Source: Roseiarcus sp043739325 (GTDB lineage: Bacteria; Pseudomonadota; Alphaproteobacteria; Rhizobiales; Beijerinckiaceae). From it: a stretch of 7,594 bases of DNA. The notes under the pieces are model-generated. The model ran no database searches. It was not told the DNA's origin and saw only the letters and a list, made by a program, of their open reading frames with translations. Below are positions 1-7,240 of the stretch, piece after piece. The position numbers and the translations under genes were made by a program. The stretch is from contig JAYUFK010000005.1 of NCBI GenBank assembly GCA_043739325.1, forward strand, positions 1 through 7,594, in the 5' to 3' direction. Within the stretch, counting starts at the first letter, position 1; the number at the start of each line of letters is the position of its first letter.

Positions 1-189
1 TTGAACCGCGTTCCCACGCCACAATCAGTCGCAAAGGCACGACCGCTCGACGCGACACACACCAACTTTCTGACCCTTGACCAACACGGATACTCTAGTG
101 AGATCTAACTTTTATCGCGTTAATCTCTTTCCACGCACGAAAACGCTTCAGACTGTAAGTCCGACGACGCCTATAAGAGGCGTGCGATT
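1..189. other. Upstream leader, no supported gene
   Basis: No convincing gene is visible. A + strand frame is open from the window edge to a TAA at 103-105, but its roughly 34 residues show no recognisable motif, so it could be a gene tail or chance. A TTGACC at 77-82 resembles a -35 box, but no good -10 sits 16-18 bases downstream (the sequence there is GAGATC), so a promoter for the next gene is likely in this stretch but not pinned down. Confidence 0.4.
167..183 (+). promoter_or_regulatory. Small hairpin covering the ribosome binding site of the transglycosylase gene
   Basis: ACGCCT (167-172) and AGGCGT (178-183) are perfect inverted arms around the loop ATAAG. The likely Shine-Dalgarno sequence AAGAGG (175-180) lies partly in the loop and partly in the 3' arm, nine bases before the TTG codon at 190. 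This spacing is the main reason to choose TTG 190 as the start. If the hairpin forms in mRNA it could lower translation; that is an inference, and a 6-bp stem is modest. Confidence 0.35.
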
Positions 190-1404
190 TTGAGTCGCTG
201 CTGCAGGATGACAGATCGATTGACCGTTAGAGCCTCCATTTTCAACCTTCTGAGTCTTGCGGTCGCAATGCTAGGCCCTTGCTTTCAAGCGCGGGCGGAA
301 TTTTCTTCGTGCGTGGACGGAATTAGGGCTGAAGCTATTCGCATTGGCGTTTCGCCCCGCACCGTCGAGAGCGCTCTTCACGATGTAAAAGTGGATCAAA
401 AAGTCCTCGAACTTGAAGGCTTTCAGCCTGAATTCAAGACACCGATCTGGGACTATCTCGCGGCGCTTGTCGATGACGAACGTGTGAAGGACGGTATGGC
501 CGCCATGGCGAAAAACGCCAAGTCTCTTGATTTGGCCGAACAACAGTATGGGGTAAGTCGATACGTTATTGCCGCGATCTGGGGTGTAGAATCTGATTTC
601 GGTCGTGAAATGGGCGCAAGGCCGCTTATCCCGTCACTTCTTACTCTTGCTTGTTCAGGGTCACGAAGGCCTAAATACTTTCGCGGAGAGTTGATGGCCA
701 CGCTGAGAATAATTGATCGGGGCGACATACCTCTGGAAGAACTGAAAGGTTCTTGGGCAGGAGCATTTGGGCAGACGCAATTCATGCCCTCGACTTTCTT
801 GCGTTTGGCAGTTGATCTCGACGGTAGTGGCCGAGATATTGTCGCAAATGCGTCAGCCGCGCTGGGTTCGACAGCTAACTATCTCAAAAAATCGGGTTGG
901 AAGACCGATGAAAATTGGGGTTTCGAAGTGAAACTTCCCGCAAGTTATTCCGGCATTTCCGGAAGAAAAGACAGAAAATCTATGTCTTATTGGGCGAGCA
1001 AAGGTATTAAGAGGATCAATGGTGACGACCTAACAGGAAGCGATAGCGGCCTGCTTCTACCTGCCGGACGTGAGGGGCCTGCGTTCTTGGTCACGCGGAA
1101 TTTCGAAGCTATCTATAGTTACAATGCTGCAGAATCTTACGCCCTAGCGGCGGCAATTTTGGCGCAAAGGTTGGCGGGCGGGCCCGGGATTGTCACACCA
1201 TGGCCAACTGATGATCCAGGGCTTTCTAGAGCAGCGCGGCGCGAATTGCAGCTGCTGCTTGCCAAACGCGGTTATGACGTTGGCGCGCCGGACGGCGCGA
1301 TCGGAGCAAAGACAAAATCCGCGGTGGCGGACTTTGAAGAGAAGTCAGGCCTCAAAGTCGATGGGCGCGCATCCCTGAGAGTTCTCAATGCGCTCCGTCA
1401 GTAA
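190..1404 (+). CDS. Lytic murein transglycosylase, MltB/GH103 type, with peptidoglycan-binding domain
   Basis: This exported enzyme is predicted to cleave the MurNAc-GlcNAc bond of peptidoglycan, leaving 1,6-anhydro-MurNAc ends, in the periplasm. The N-terminus is signal-like: a basic start, a hydrophobic stretch at about 17-30, and a probable cleavage after QARA (residues 33-36). No lipobox is obvious. The SLT_2-type catalytic domain spans about 38-332. Its motif IWGVESDFG (130-138) carries the probable catalytic Glu134, and GSWAGAFGQTQFMPSTF (187-203) is the typical family block. Residues 345-402 form a PG_binding_1 domain (RRELQLLLAKRGYDVGAPDG, then the KTKSAVADFE helix). The length of 404 aa is normal for this alphaproteobacterial architecture. 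The start is TTG 190 with AAGAGG nine bases upstream; ATG 208 gives a more conventional signal peptide but has no well-spaced ribosome site. The gene lies 53 bases before mnmE and has no clear functional tie to it. Confidence 0.93.
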   Translation: MSRCCRMTDRLTVRASIFNLLSLAVAMLGPCFQARAEFSSCVDGIRAEAIRIGVSPRTVESALHDVKVDQKVLELEGFQPEFKTPIWDYLAALVDDERVKDGMAAMAKNAKSLDLAEQQYGVSRYVIAAIWGVESDFGREMGARPLIPSLLTLACSGSRRPKYFRGELMATLRIIDRGDIPLEELKGSWAGAFGQTQFMPSTFLRLAVDLDGSGRDIVANASAALGSTANYLKKSGWKTDENWGFEVKLPASYSGISGRKDRKSMSYWASKGIKRINGDDLTGSDSGLLLPAGREGPAFLVTRNFEAIYSYNAAESYALAAAILAQRLAGGPGIVTPWPTDDPGLSRAARRELQLLLAKRGYDVGAPDGAIGAKTKSAVADFEEKSGLKVDGRASLRVLNALRQ

Positions 1405-1406
1405 GG

Positions 1407-1432
1407 TTGACCCGTCGCGACTTTCATATACT
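1407..1432 (+). promoter_or_regulatory. Possible sigma-70 promoter before mnmE
   Basis: TTGACC (1407-1412) and TATACT (1427-1432) resemble -35 and -10 boxes and lie just after the transglycosylase stop codon. The spacer is only 14 bases, shorter than the usual 16-18, which weakens the call. If it is active it would start the mnmE-mnmG-rsmG-parAB transcript independently of the gene upstream. Confidence 0.3.
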
Positions 1433-1457
1433 CCTGATGAAGTGACGATGGTTCGTG

Positions 1458-2786
1458 ATGTTCGAAACGTTCTCAGAAGACACCATCTACGCTTTGGCAA
1501 CCGGCTTCGGTAAGGCGGCCGTCGCGATTATAAGAATTTCTGGCCAAAGATCGGCCGATATTCTAGCTCATGTATGTCCACAGGCAGTTTTTCCAGAACG
1601 CCGTGCGGTATTTACTGCGATCCGCGACCTCTCCGGGGCGATTTTAGATCGGGGGCTAGTGCTAAGGTTCCCAGCTCCGCGTAGTTTTACGGGAGAGGAT
1701 ATGGTCGAATTTCAAATCACGGGAAGCCGCGCGGTTGTCGCGGAGGTAATGGAAATGCTGTCGAGTTTCCCAAGAACCAGGCCAGCTGATGCAGGAGAAT
1801 TTGCCCGCCGCGCGTTTAAGAATGGGAAACTTGACCTTGTCGAGGTGGAGGGATTGGCTTCGGTGGTTGAAGCCGAGACGCGAGCTCAATTAGATCATGC
1901 GATGCGAATGGCGGACGGGGAGCTGAGCCAACGAAGCGAAGAAGTACGTGGATTACTTCTGCGGGCGATGGCGGTTTTGGAGTCAGCAATTGATTTCTCA
2001 GACGTTGAAGATGCGGCAAACTTCTCGATCGCGCAGATTCTGCCTTGGGTAAAACAAGCGCATGAAATGTTGGCGGATTTGATGAAAAATTCCACCTTAT
2101 CCGAGCGACTTCGCGAAGGAATGACAGTCGTAATTGCGGGGCCTCCGAACGTGGGCAAATCGACCTTGCTTAATTACCTCGCAAAGAGAGACGTGGCCAT
2201 CGTCTCTCCCCTCCCAGGCACCACGCGGGATAGCTTGGAGGTTGCCGCTGTAGTTGCCGGCTATCCCGTTACCTTCGTCGACACCGCCGGCATTCGAGAA
2301 ACGAATGATCCGATTGAGGCGCTCGGCATCGCGCACAGCCGCAAGTGGAGCAAGCGCGCAGATGTGATTCTTTGGTTATCCGATGGGCATTACGCGCCGC
2401 TGCCGGAAGAGTTTGCTGACAGGTCGATTCTCGAAGTGCGAACGAAGGCGGATATCGTTGAGCAAGGCTTCTTAACGCCTGGGGCCATCGCTATCTCGGC
2501 TAAGTCGGGTCGCGGGATCGACGAACTCATCCTAAAGGTCGCGGAATTTGCGAAGGAATATTTCGCGGGCGTCGGGCATGTGGCCTTCGGCACGGAACGC
2601 CAGCTTAGGGCTGCACGCGATGCGCATTCGGCCCTGCGACAGATCCTCCTTGAACCTGCACGAGCTGAAGAATTGATCGCTGAAACCTTGCGCCAAGCCG
2701 TTCATGCGATGAGTCGATTAACGGGACGCATTGAGGTAGAAGAAGTCCTCGGTGAGATCTTTTCGCGCCTGTGCGTGGGAAAATAG
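1458..2786 (+). CDS. mnmE: tRNA modification GTPase MnmE (TrmE)
   Basis: MnmE works with MnmG to install the (carboxymethyl)aminomethyl group at C5 of wobble uridine 34 in tRNAs reading split codon boxes. Counting from GTG 1455, the N-terminal folate-binding domain begins with DTIYALATGFGKAAVAIIRI (9-28). The central helical domain carries the embedded G domain: P-loop GPPNVGKST (229-237), PGTTRD (254-259), DTAG (276-279), a G4 box reading TKAD (330-333) instead of the classical NKxD, and SAK (348-350). The protein ends in CVGK (440-443), the conserved C-terminal Cys motif. Length of about 442 aa fits the family. ATG 1458 is preferred over the adjacent GTG 1455; no strong Shine-Dalgarno is visible for either. 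The gene is intact and is followed after three bases by parS site 1. Confidence 0.97.
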   Translation: MFETFSEDTIYALATGFGKAAVAIIRISGQRSADILAHVCPQAVFPERRAVFTAIRDLSGAILDRGLVLRFPAPRSFTGEDMVEFQITGSRAVVAEVMEMLSSFPRTRPADAGEFARRAFKNGKLDLVEVEGLASVVEAETRAQLDHAMRMADGELSQRSEEVRGLLLRAMAVLESAIDFSDVEDAANFSIAQILPWVKQAHEMLADLMKNSTLSERLREGMTVVIAGPPNVGKSTLLNYLAKRDVAIVSPLPGTTRDSLEVAAVVAGYPVTFVDTAGIRETNDPIEALGIAHSRKWSKRADVILWLSDGHYAPLPEEFADRSILEVRTKADIVEQGFLTPGAIAISAKSGRGIDELILKVAEFAKEYFAGVGHVAFGTERQLRAARDAHSALRQILLEPARAEELIAETLRQAVHAMSRLTGRIEVEEVLGEIFSRLCVGK

Positions 2787-2789
2787 ACC

Positions 2790-2805
2790 TGTTTCACGTG
2801 AAACG
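2790..2805. promoter_or_regulatory. parS site 1 (ParB binding site)
   Basis: TGTTTCACGTGAAACG matches the widely conserved 16-base parS consensus TGTTTCACGTGAAACA at 15 of 16 positions, and its inner 14 bases (2791-2804) are a perfect palindrome. It fills most of the gap between the mnmE stop (2786) and the mnmG start (2814). The cognate parA and parB genes lie downstream in the same window, which supports function. ParB bound here should nucleate the partition complex and could also affect mnmG expression; the second point is inference. Confidence 0.93.
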
Positions 2806-2813
2806 TGGTGATC

Positions 2814-4706
2814 ATGAGCTACGATGTAATTGTGGTCGGCGGAGGCCACGCTGGCGTGGAAGCTGCCGCGATCTCAGCGCGAATGGGTGCAAAGACAGCT
2901 TTGCTGACCCAACGGATTTGCACAATCGGAACGATGTCGTGCAACCCTGCGATCGGGGGATTGGGAAAGGGTCACCTCGTGCGCGAAATCGATGCATTTG
3001 ATGGCATTATGGCGCGGGCGGGCGATCTTGCGGCGATCCAATATAGGGTACTCAACAGGCGGAAAGGCCCTGCCGTTCAAGGGCCCAGGATACAAGCGGA
3101 CCGTCGGCTCTATAAACAGGCAGTACAATCGCTACTCAAATGCACCGTCGGTTTGTCGCTTATTGAGGCGGAATGCTCGCGGCTTCATTTCGCGGGAAAT
3201 AAAATTGACGGACTCGTAACCAGGGACGGAGCGCTTCATCTCTGTAAATCCGTCGTTCTGACGACTGGAACGTTTCTTAACGGCGTCGTTCATATGGGGC
3301 AACGACAGTTTTCCGCGGGTCGGCTCGGTGACGCCGCTGTAGCGGAGCTGTCAGCGCAATTGAGCGAACTGGGTTTTACCCTAGGGCGCCTGAAAACCGG
3401 GACGCCCCCGCGGTTAGATGGTCGAACAATAGATTTCGAGCGCACGCAACCGCAATGGGGTGACGATGAACCTCAATATCTCTCATCGCTAACAAAACGA
3501 ACGACCGCACCGCAGACTTTGTGCCACCTCACTAGGACGACACAAAACTCGCACGACATAGTTCTTCGCAATGTCCTAGAGACGGCAGTTTATTCTGGCG
3601 CGATTTCCGGGCGCGGCCCTCGTTATTGTCCCTCGATCGAAGATAAAGTCGTCCGATTCGTGGATCGGCAAAGCCATCAAATTTTCTTGGAGCCTGAGGG
3701 CCTGGACGACAATGTCATTTACCCAAACGGCATCTCGACGTCTTTGCCGATCGCGGTGCAGGAAGCGTTGGTACGCAGCATCCCTGGATTGGAGCGAGCG
3801 GCTATTTTGCAACCAGGCTACGCAATTGAATATGATTATGTAAACCCGACGCAATTGCTGCCGACTCTTATGACGCGCGGTGTGCCGGGTCTCTTTCTGG
3901 CAGGGCAAATTAATGGAACGACGGGCTACGAGGAAGCGGCTGCGCAGGGCCTCGCTGCAGGTCTGAATGCGGCATTGCATGCTGGGCTTCGAACATCCCA
4001 CAATTTCGACAGGACTAATTCCTATATAGGCGTAATGATCGATGATCTAATTTCCCGCGGCGTAACGGAACCGTACAGGATGTTCACATCCCGGGCCGAG
4101 TTCCGGCTTTCTCTGAGGGCTGACAACGCGGACGAGCGACTGACGCCACTGGGCATGGAACTGGACGCCGTTGGAGCGGAACGCAAAGCACAGTTTCGGG
4201 GGCTCAGTGTTACGCTTCAGCAGGCTAGACATATGTTGCGAAGTCTGAACGGTGGCCCAGCCTTGCTGAACCGACACGGCCTATCGGTTGCTCGGGATAG
4301 TGTTCGCCGCAGCGCCTTTGAGTGGGCAGGCTTCTCGGGGATCAGTCTGTCGGCATTAACTTCCGTTTGGCCTGAATTGGGGACAATTGACGCGACCCTG
4401 ATACCTCGGCTGGAGGCCGACGCGAAATACGATGTATATGTCGAACGGCAAAAAAAGGATGTTGATCGTCAGAAATCAGACGAGGCTCTCGAGATTCCAG
4501 TCGATTTTGATTTCCTCTCGATAGCAGGCTTTTCAAACGAGATGAAAGTTAAGTTCCACAATTTCCGACCTGCCAATATCAGTCAGGCTAGCAGAATTGA
4601 AGGCGTAACACCGGCCGCGCTTTTGCTCCTTTCAGCCCATGCGCGACGTCGTAGCGAGTTGAAACGATCCCCGGAAGCCGTCGTGACGGTTTCACGTGAA
4701 ACATGA
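2814..4706 (+). CDS. mnmG: tRNA uridine-5-carboxymethylaminomethyl modification enzyme MnmG (GidA)
   Basis: MnmG is the FAD- and NADH-dependent partner of MnmE in wobble-U34 tRNA modification. From ATG 2814 the protein is 630 aa, close to the usual length. It opens with the FAD dinucleotide fold MSYDVIVVGGGHAG (GGGHAG at 9-14). Conserved blocks follow: MSCNPAIGGLGKGHLV from residue 41 (with Cys43), RRKGPAVQGPR (82-92), LKTGTPPRL (193-201), GPRYCPSIEDK (268-278, with Cys272), AGQINGTTGYEEAAAQGL (363-380), EPYRMFTSRAEFRL (419-432) and the C-terminal tRNA/MnmE-binding helical domain ending near IEGVTPAALLLL (595-606). Cys43 and Cys272 match the two conserved family cysteines. GTG 2805 and GTG 2808 are possible upstream starts but add only residues beyond the family N-terminus, and 2805 overlaps parS. 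The last five codons, VSRET, are written by parS site 2. Confidence 0.97.
   Translation: MSYDVIVVGGGHAGVEAAAISARMGAKTALLTQRICTIGTMSCNPAIGGLGKGHLVREIDAFDGIMARAGDLAAIQYRVLNRRKGPAVQGPRIQADRRLYKQAVQSLLKCTVGLSLIEAECSRLHFAGNKIDGLVTRDGALHLCKSVVLTTGTFLNGVVHMGQRQFSAGRLGDAAVAELSAQLSELGFTLGRLKTGTPPRLDGRTIDFERTQPQWGDDEPQYLSSLTKRTTAPQTLCHLTRTTQNSHDIVLRNVLETAVYSGAISGRGPRYCPSIEDKVVRFVDRQSHQIFLEPEGLDDNVIYPNGISTSLPIAVQEALVRSIPGLERAAILQPGYAIEYDYVNPTQLLPTLMTRGVPGLFLAGQINGTTGYEEAAAQGLAAGLNAALHAGLRTSHNFDRTNSYIGVMIDDLISRGVTEPYRMFTSRAEFRLSLRADNADERLTPLGMELDAVGAERKAQFRGLSVTLQQARHMLRSLNGGPALLNRHGLSVARDSVRRSAFEWAGFSGISLSALTSVWPELGTIDATLIPRLEADAKYDVYVERQKKDVDRQKSDEALEIPVDFDFLSIAGFSNEMKVKFHNFRPANISQASRIEGVTPAALLLLSAHARRRSELKRSPEAVVTVSRET
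4688..4703. promoter_or_regulatory. parS site 2 (ParB binding site) inside the mnmG/rsmG overlap
   Basis: GGTTTCACGTGAAACA matches 15 of 16 positions of the parS consensus, and the 14-base core (4689-4702) is a perfect palindrome identical to that of site 1, about 1.9 kb away. It encodes the final VSRET residues of MnmG (stop at 4704-4706) and contains the GTG start codon of rsmG (4696-4698). The same bases therefore serve two reading frames and a protein-binding site. Confidence 0.93.
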
Positions 4707-5325
4707 GGCGTGGAACTTGCGGATTTCCGAGACTCTTCCAGAAAGCTCCAGAAATAAACTACGCAATTATGTCCGGCTGCTCGATCAGTGGAAAAACATA
4801 ACCAATCTCACGTCCCGTGAAAGCTTTCATCAAATTTGGGAAAGACATATTGAAGACAGCGTCCAACTCCAAAAATCACGCCCAACAGCGCGATTGTGGC
4901 TAGATGTAGGATCGGGAGCAGGATTTCCGGGGATTGTGATTGCAAGTATTTTGTCGGACGCAGACGGCGCAAGAGTACACTGTGTGGAGAGCGATGGCAG
5001 AAAGTGCGCATTTTTGCGCGTCGTGGCCGAGAGACTACATATTCCAGTGAAAGTCCATCAATGCCGGATCGAGACCCTGTCGCCTGATGCTGTCCGCGAT
5101 GTCGAAGTTATCACTGCTCGCGCCTTTTCATCGCTCCGAAATATATTGACTGTGACAAAACCCTTTATCGAACAAGGAGCCGTTGCCGTCTTGCCGCGGG
5201 GCAGATCCGCGCTCAAAGAGGTTGAAGCTTTGGACATGAGCGACTATATCATCGTGGCGACGACAAACCCCCAACATAGCGACGGGGTCATTCTTCATAT
5301 TCAAAACCGGAATAGAGAGCTGTAA
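4696..5325 (+). CDS. rsmG: 16S rRNA (guanine-527-N7)-methyltransferase RsmG (GidB)
   Basis: RsmG uses S-adenosylmethionine to methylate N7 of G527 in 16S rRNA; in other bacteria its loss gives low-level streptomycin resistance. The 209-aa product has the usual length. An N-terminal helical part with WKNITNLTS (32-40) and IWERHIEDS (47-55) leads to the SAM-binding motif LDVGSGAGFPGI (69-80), the acidic loop VESDGRKCAFL (97-107) and the family block ITARAFSSL (139-147). The start is GTG 4696, inside parS site 2, overlapping the end of mnmG by 11 bases in another frame. No strong ribosome binding site is visible, so coupling to mnmG translation is likely. ATG 4703 is out of frame. The stop overlaps the parA start in TAATG. 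Confidence 0.95.
   Translation: MKHEAWNLRISETLPESSRNKLRNYVRLLDQWKNITNLTSRESFHQIWERHIEDSVQLQKSRPTARLWLDVGSGAGFPGIVIASILSDADGARVHCVESDGRKCAFLRVVAERLHIPVKVHQCRIETLSPDAVRDVEVITARAFSSLRNILTVTKPFIEQGAVAVLPRGRSALKEVEALDMSDYIIVATTNPQHSDGVILHIQNRNREL
5222..5250 (+). promoter_or_regulatory. Possible internal promoter for parAB
   Basis: TTGAAG (5222-5227) and TATATC (5245-5250) match 4 of 6 positions each of the sigma-70 boxes and are separated by the ideal 17 bases. They lie inside the rsmG coding region about 75 bases before the parA ATG. Such matches occur by chance, so this is only a candidate for separate parAB transcription. Confidence 0.28.
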
Positions 5326-6164
5326 TGGTTCATGAATTGCAACGTGAACAGGGCCGGGGTTCAATTGCGCCCCGAGTTCTTGCTCTTGCAAATCAAAAAG
5401 GCGGGGTAGGCAAGACAACCACGGCGATCAATCTTGGTACCGCACTAGCGGCAATCGGAGAAAAAGTTCTAGTCATCGACCTAGACCCGCAGGGCAATGC
5501 GTCGACTGGACTAGGGATTGATCGGACTCGACGCGGAATTTCTACTTATGACGTGCTGACAGGAGCACGTAGCCTTTCTGCTGCTCAGCAACCGACGGCC
5601 ATACCCCGGCTTAGTATAGCGCCCGCCACTTTAGATCTGCTCGGGGTTGAAATTGAGTTGTCGACCTACCAAGATCGGCTTGTTAGACTAAAATCAGCAA
5701 TAGAAACCTATTCACTGTCTAGCTACAACACAGAACTAGCTTCCTATATTCTTGTAGACTGCCCGCCGTCGCTAAATTTAATCACTATTAACGCGCTCGC
5801 TGCCGCCCATGCGGTTGTAGTGCCGCTTCAATGCGAGTTTTTCGCACTTGAAGGACTTTCGCAATTGTTAAATACTGTCGATCAAGTCAAAAATACGATT
5901 AATCCACAGCTCGTCATCCATGGTGTTGTTCTTACAATGTTTGACCCGCGAAATTCACTTTCCAACCAAGTCGTGGCTGATGTGCGTTCATTCCTTGGGG
6001 AGAAAGTGTATGAAACCGTTATTCCAAGAAACGTGCGTGTTTCTGAAGCGCCGTCGCATGGAAAACCTGTACTCCTTTACGATCTGAAATGCGCCGGCAG
6101 CCAAGCTTACCTGAAATTGGCCTCGGAAGTCATTCAGCGCGAACGTTGTTCTCACGCAGCCTGA
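5325..6164 (+). CDS. parA: Chromosome partitioning ATPase ParA (Soj type)
   Basis: ParA is the nucleoid-binding ATPase that moves ParB-parS complexes during chromosome segregation. The 279-aa protein has the deviant Walker A box KGGVGKTT (25-32, with the signature Lys25 and the catalytic Lys30), the A' motif DLDPQGN (52-58) and the Walker B region ILVDCPPSL (142-150). The C-terminal stretch VIPRNVRVSEAPSHGKPVL (232-250) is typical of chromosomal ParA. Only about 16 residues precede the first strand, so there is no N-terminal helix-turn-helix of the kind seen in some plasmid ParA proteins. The ATG shares one base with the rsmG stop (TAATG), and AGAGAG (5314-5319) is a fair ribosome site. parB follows after 18 bases. 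Confidence 0.97.
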   Translation: MVHELQREQGRGSIAPRVLALANQKGGVGKTTTAINLGTALAAIGEKVLVIDLDPQGNASTGLGIDRTRRGISTYDVLTGARSLSAAQQPTAIPRLSIAPATLDLLGVEIELSTYQDRLVRLKSAIETYSLSSYNTELASYILVDCPPSLNLITINALAAAHAVVVPLQCEFFALEGLSQLLNTVDQVKNTINPQLVIHGVVLTMFDPRNSLSNQVVADVRSFLGEKVYETVIPRNVRVSEAPSHGKPVLLYDLKCAGSQAYLKLASEVIQRERCSHAA

Positions 6165-6182
6165 TGTATTAAGTAAGAAGAC

Positions 6183-7082
6183 ATGCCAGAATCCACTCAC
6201 CGGAACTCAGAACCGCGGCAGCGACTTGGGCGTGGGTTGGCGGCTTTGCTGGGCGATGCGAAGGCGGGAGCAGAAACACAGGGTCAGCCGCAAGGTGTCA
6301 AACAGGTTCCTGTTGAGTTTGTGCGTTCAAATTCCAGAAATCCGCGTCAATCTTTCGCGGAAAGCGATCTAAATGACTTAGCCGCTTCAATTCGAGAGCG
6401 AGGGATCATTCAACCGATAGTCGTGCGACCTGTTGCGGGGGCGACCGACGCATATGAGATTGTGGCTGGTGAGCGTCGCTGGCGTGCGGCGCAACGCGCC
6501 GGGTTGCACACTGTTCCCATCATATCTATGCAAATAAATGACCGAGAGGCATTGGAACTGTCGATCGTCGAAAATGTTCAGCGGGCTGATTTGAACGCGC
6601 TCGAGGAGGCTCGCGGTTACGCGCAACTAGCCTCAGATTATGGATATAGCCATACAGACATAGGGCGTATTATCGGAAAAAGTAGAAGTCATGTCGCTAA
6701 CACATTGCGTTTGTTGGGACTTCCGGAACATACTCGAAAACTGCTGTACGCCGGCGCTTTATCCGCCGGCCACGCGCGCGCGTTACTTAGTGTTACAGAC
6801 CCAGATGGCGTTGCGGATAGGGTAGTGGCGCGAGGACTAACAGTTCGTGATGTTGAGAAGCTCAGCGGAAACAGTGAACAACTCGCGACACCAAGAGATG
6901 ATCGGCGAGACACTGACGTCGTAATAGGAGATTTAGAGAAAAGTCTGACTCTATCTCTCGGTGCCCAAATCACAATCCGGAATGATAAACGAATGCGTGA
7001 AATTCGGATTAAATTCAAAACTTTGGATCAACTAGAATGTATTTGTAACCGCCTCCTAAACATGAATTCAGAGGGTAAATAG
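6183..7082 (+). CDS. parB: Chromosome partitioning protein ParB (Spo0J type), CTP-dependent DNA clamp
   Basis: ParB binds parS, hydrolyses CTP, spreads as a clamp and stimulates ParA. The 299-aa protein begins with the conserved ParA-activating segment RLGRGLAALLGD (14-25). The N-terminal CTP-binding domain follows with RNPRQSF (52-58), GIIQPIVVRP (74-83), GERRWRAAQRAG (96-107) and the ENVQRADLNALEEA box (130-143). The parS-reading helix-turn-helix lies around IGKSRSHVANTLRLLGLP (164-181), then GHARALL (196-202). The C-terminal dimerisation domain covers about 245-296. All key CTP-binding motifs are present. AAGAAG (6175-6180) is close to the ATG as a ribosome site. Two matching parS sites lie 1.5 and 3.4 kb upstream. 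No clear rho-independent terminator follows. Confidence 0.97.
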   Translation: MPESTHRNSEPRQRLGRGLAALLGDAKAGAETQGQPQGVKQVPVEFVRSNSRNPRQSFAESDLNDLAASIRERGIIQPIVVRPVAGATDAYEIVAGERRWRAAQRAGLHTVPIISMQINDREALELSIVENVQRADLNALEEARGYAQLASDYGYSHTDIGRIIGKSRSHVANTLRLLGLPEHTRKLLYAGALSAGHARALLSVTDPDGVADRVVARGLTVRDVEKLSGNSEQLATPRDDRRDTDVVIGDLEKSLTLSLGAQITIRNDKRMREIRIKFKTLDQLECICNRLLNMNSEGK

Positions 7083-7095
7083 AACTGAATTGACT

Positions 7096-7120
7096 GGCTC
7101 CTAGCTATTCCAAGTGGGTA
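7096..7120 (+). repeat. Imperfect direct repeat, copy 1
   Basis: The 25-base unit GGCTCCTAGCTATTCC followed by AAGTGGGTA starts 14 bases after the parB stop. Copy 2 at 7241-7265 matches at 23 of 25 positions (changes at unit positions 8 and 17). The similarity stops sharply at both ends. The nature of the repeat is unknown. Confidence 0.8.
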
Positions 7121-7189
7121 AAAGAAACCTCTAACACAAGATAGATCGGAAAACGGCGGTTTTTGCGAGTAAAGCAATAGAAAGTCTGC

Positions 7190-7222
7190 CCGGATTGCTC
7201 CGCTAAAAAATCCGGACGGAGC
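7190..7222 (+). other. Two interleaved, mutually competing hairpins
   Basis: CCGGATT (7190-7196) can pair with AATCCGG (7209-7215) as a 7-bp stem. GCTCCG (7197-7202), in its loop, can pair with CGGAGC (7217-7222). The two stems interlock; with linkers of 0 and 1 base a simple pseudoknot looks strained, so alternative folds are more likely. Neither is followed by a T-run, so this is not a standard terminator. GGAGCC (7218-7223) can also pair with the GGCTCC that opens each direct repeat. Confidence 0.4.
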
Positions 7223-7240
7223 CGACGATCTTTGTCACAA

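Noticed and set aside
598..612. TTTC...GTGAAA in the transglycosylase gene as a third parS
   Set aside because: The half-sites are spaced wrongly by one base and the centre does not match; it encodes the conserved region around the catalytic Glu.
5328..5349. GTTCA/TGAAC inverted repeat and TTCATGAA palindrome at the parA start, loosely like parS
   Set aside because: It lacks the central CACGTG and matches the parS consensus poorly; it lies in coding sequence and is probably chance.
6750..6770. Strong hairpin GCCGGCG/CGCCGGC inside parB
   Set aside because: It encodes conserved parB residues (AGALSAGHA), has no T-run, and is mid-gene; explained by GC-rich coding sequence.
7148..7166. AAAAC/GTTTT inverted arms as a parB terminator
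   Set aside because: The stem is AT-rich and short, and the T-run is part of the stem itself, so it does not fit a standard rho-independent terminator.
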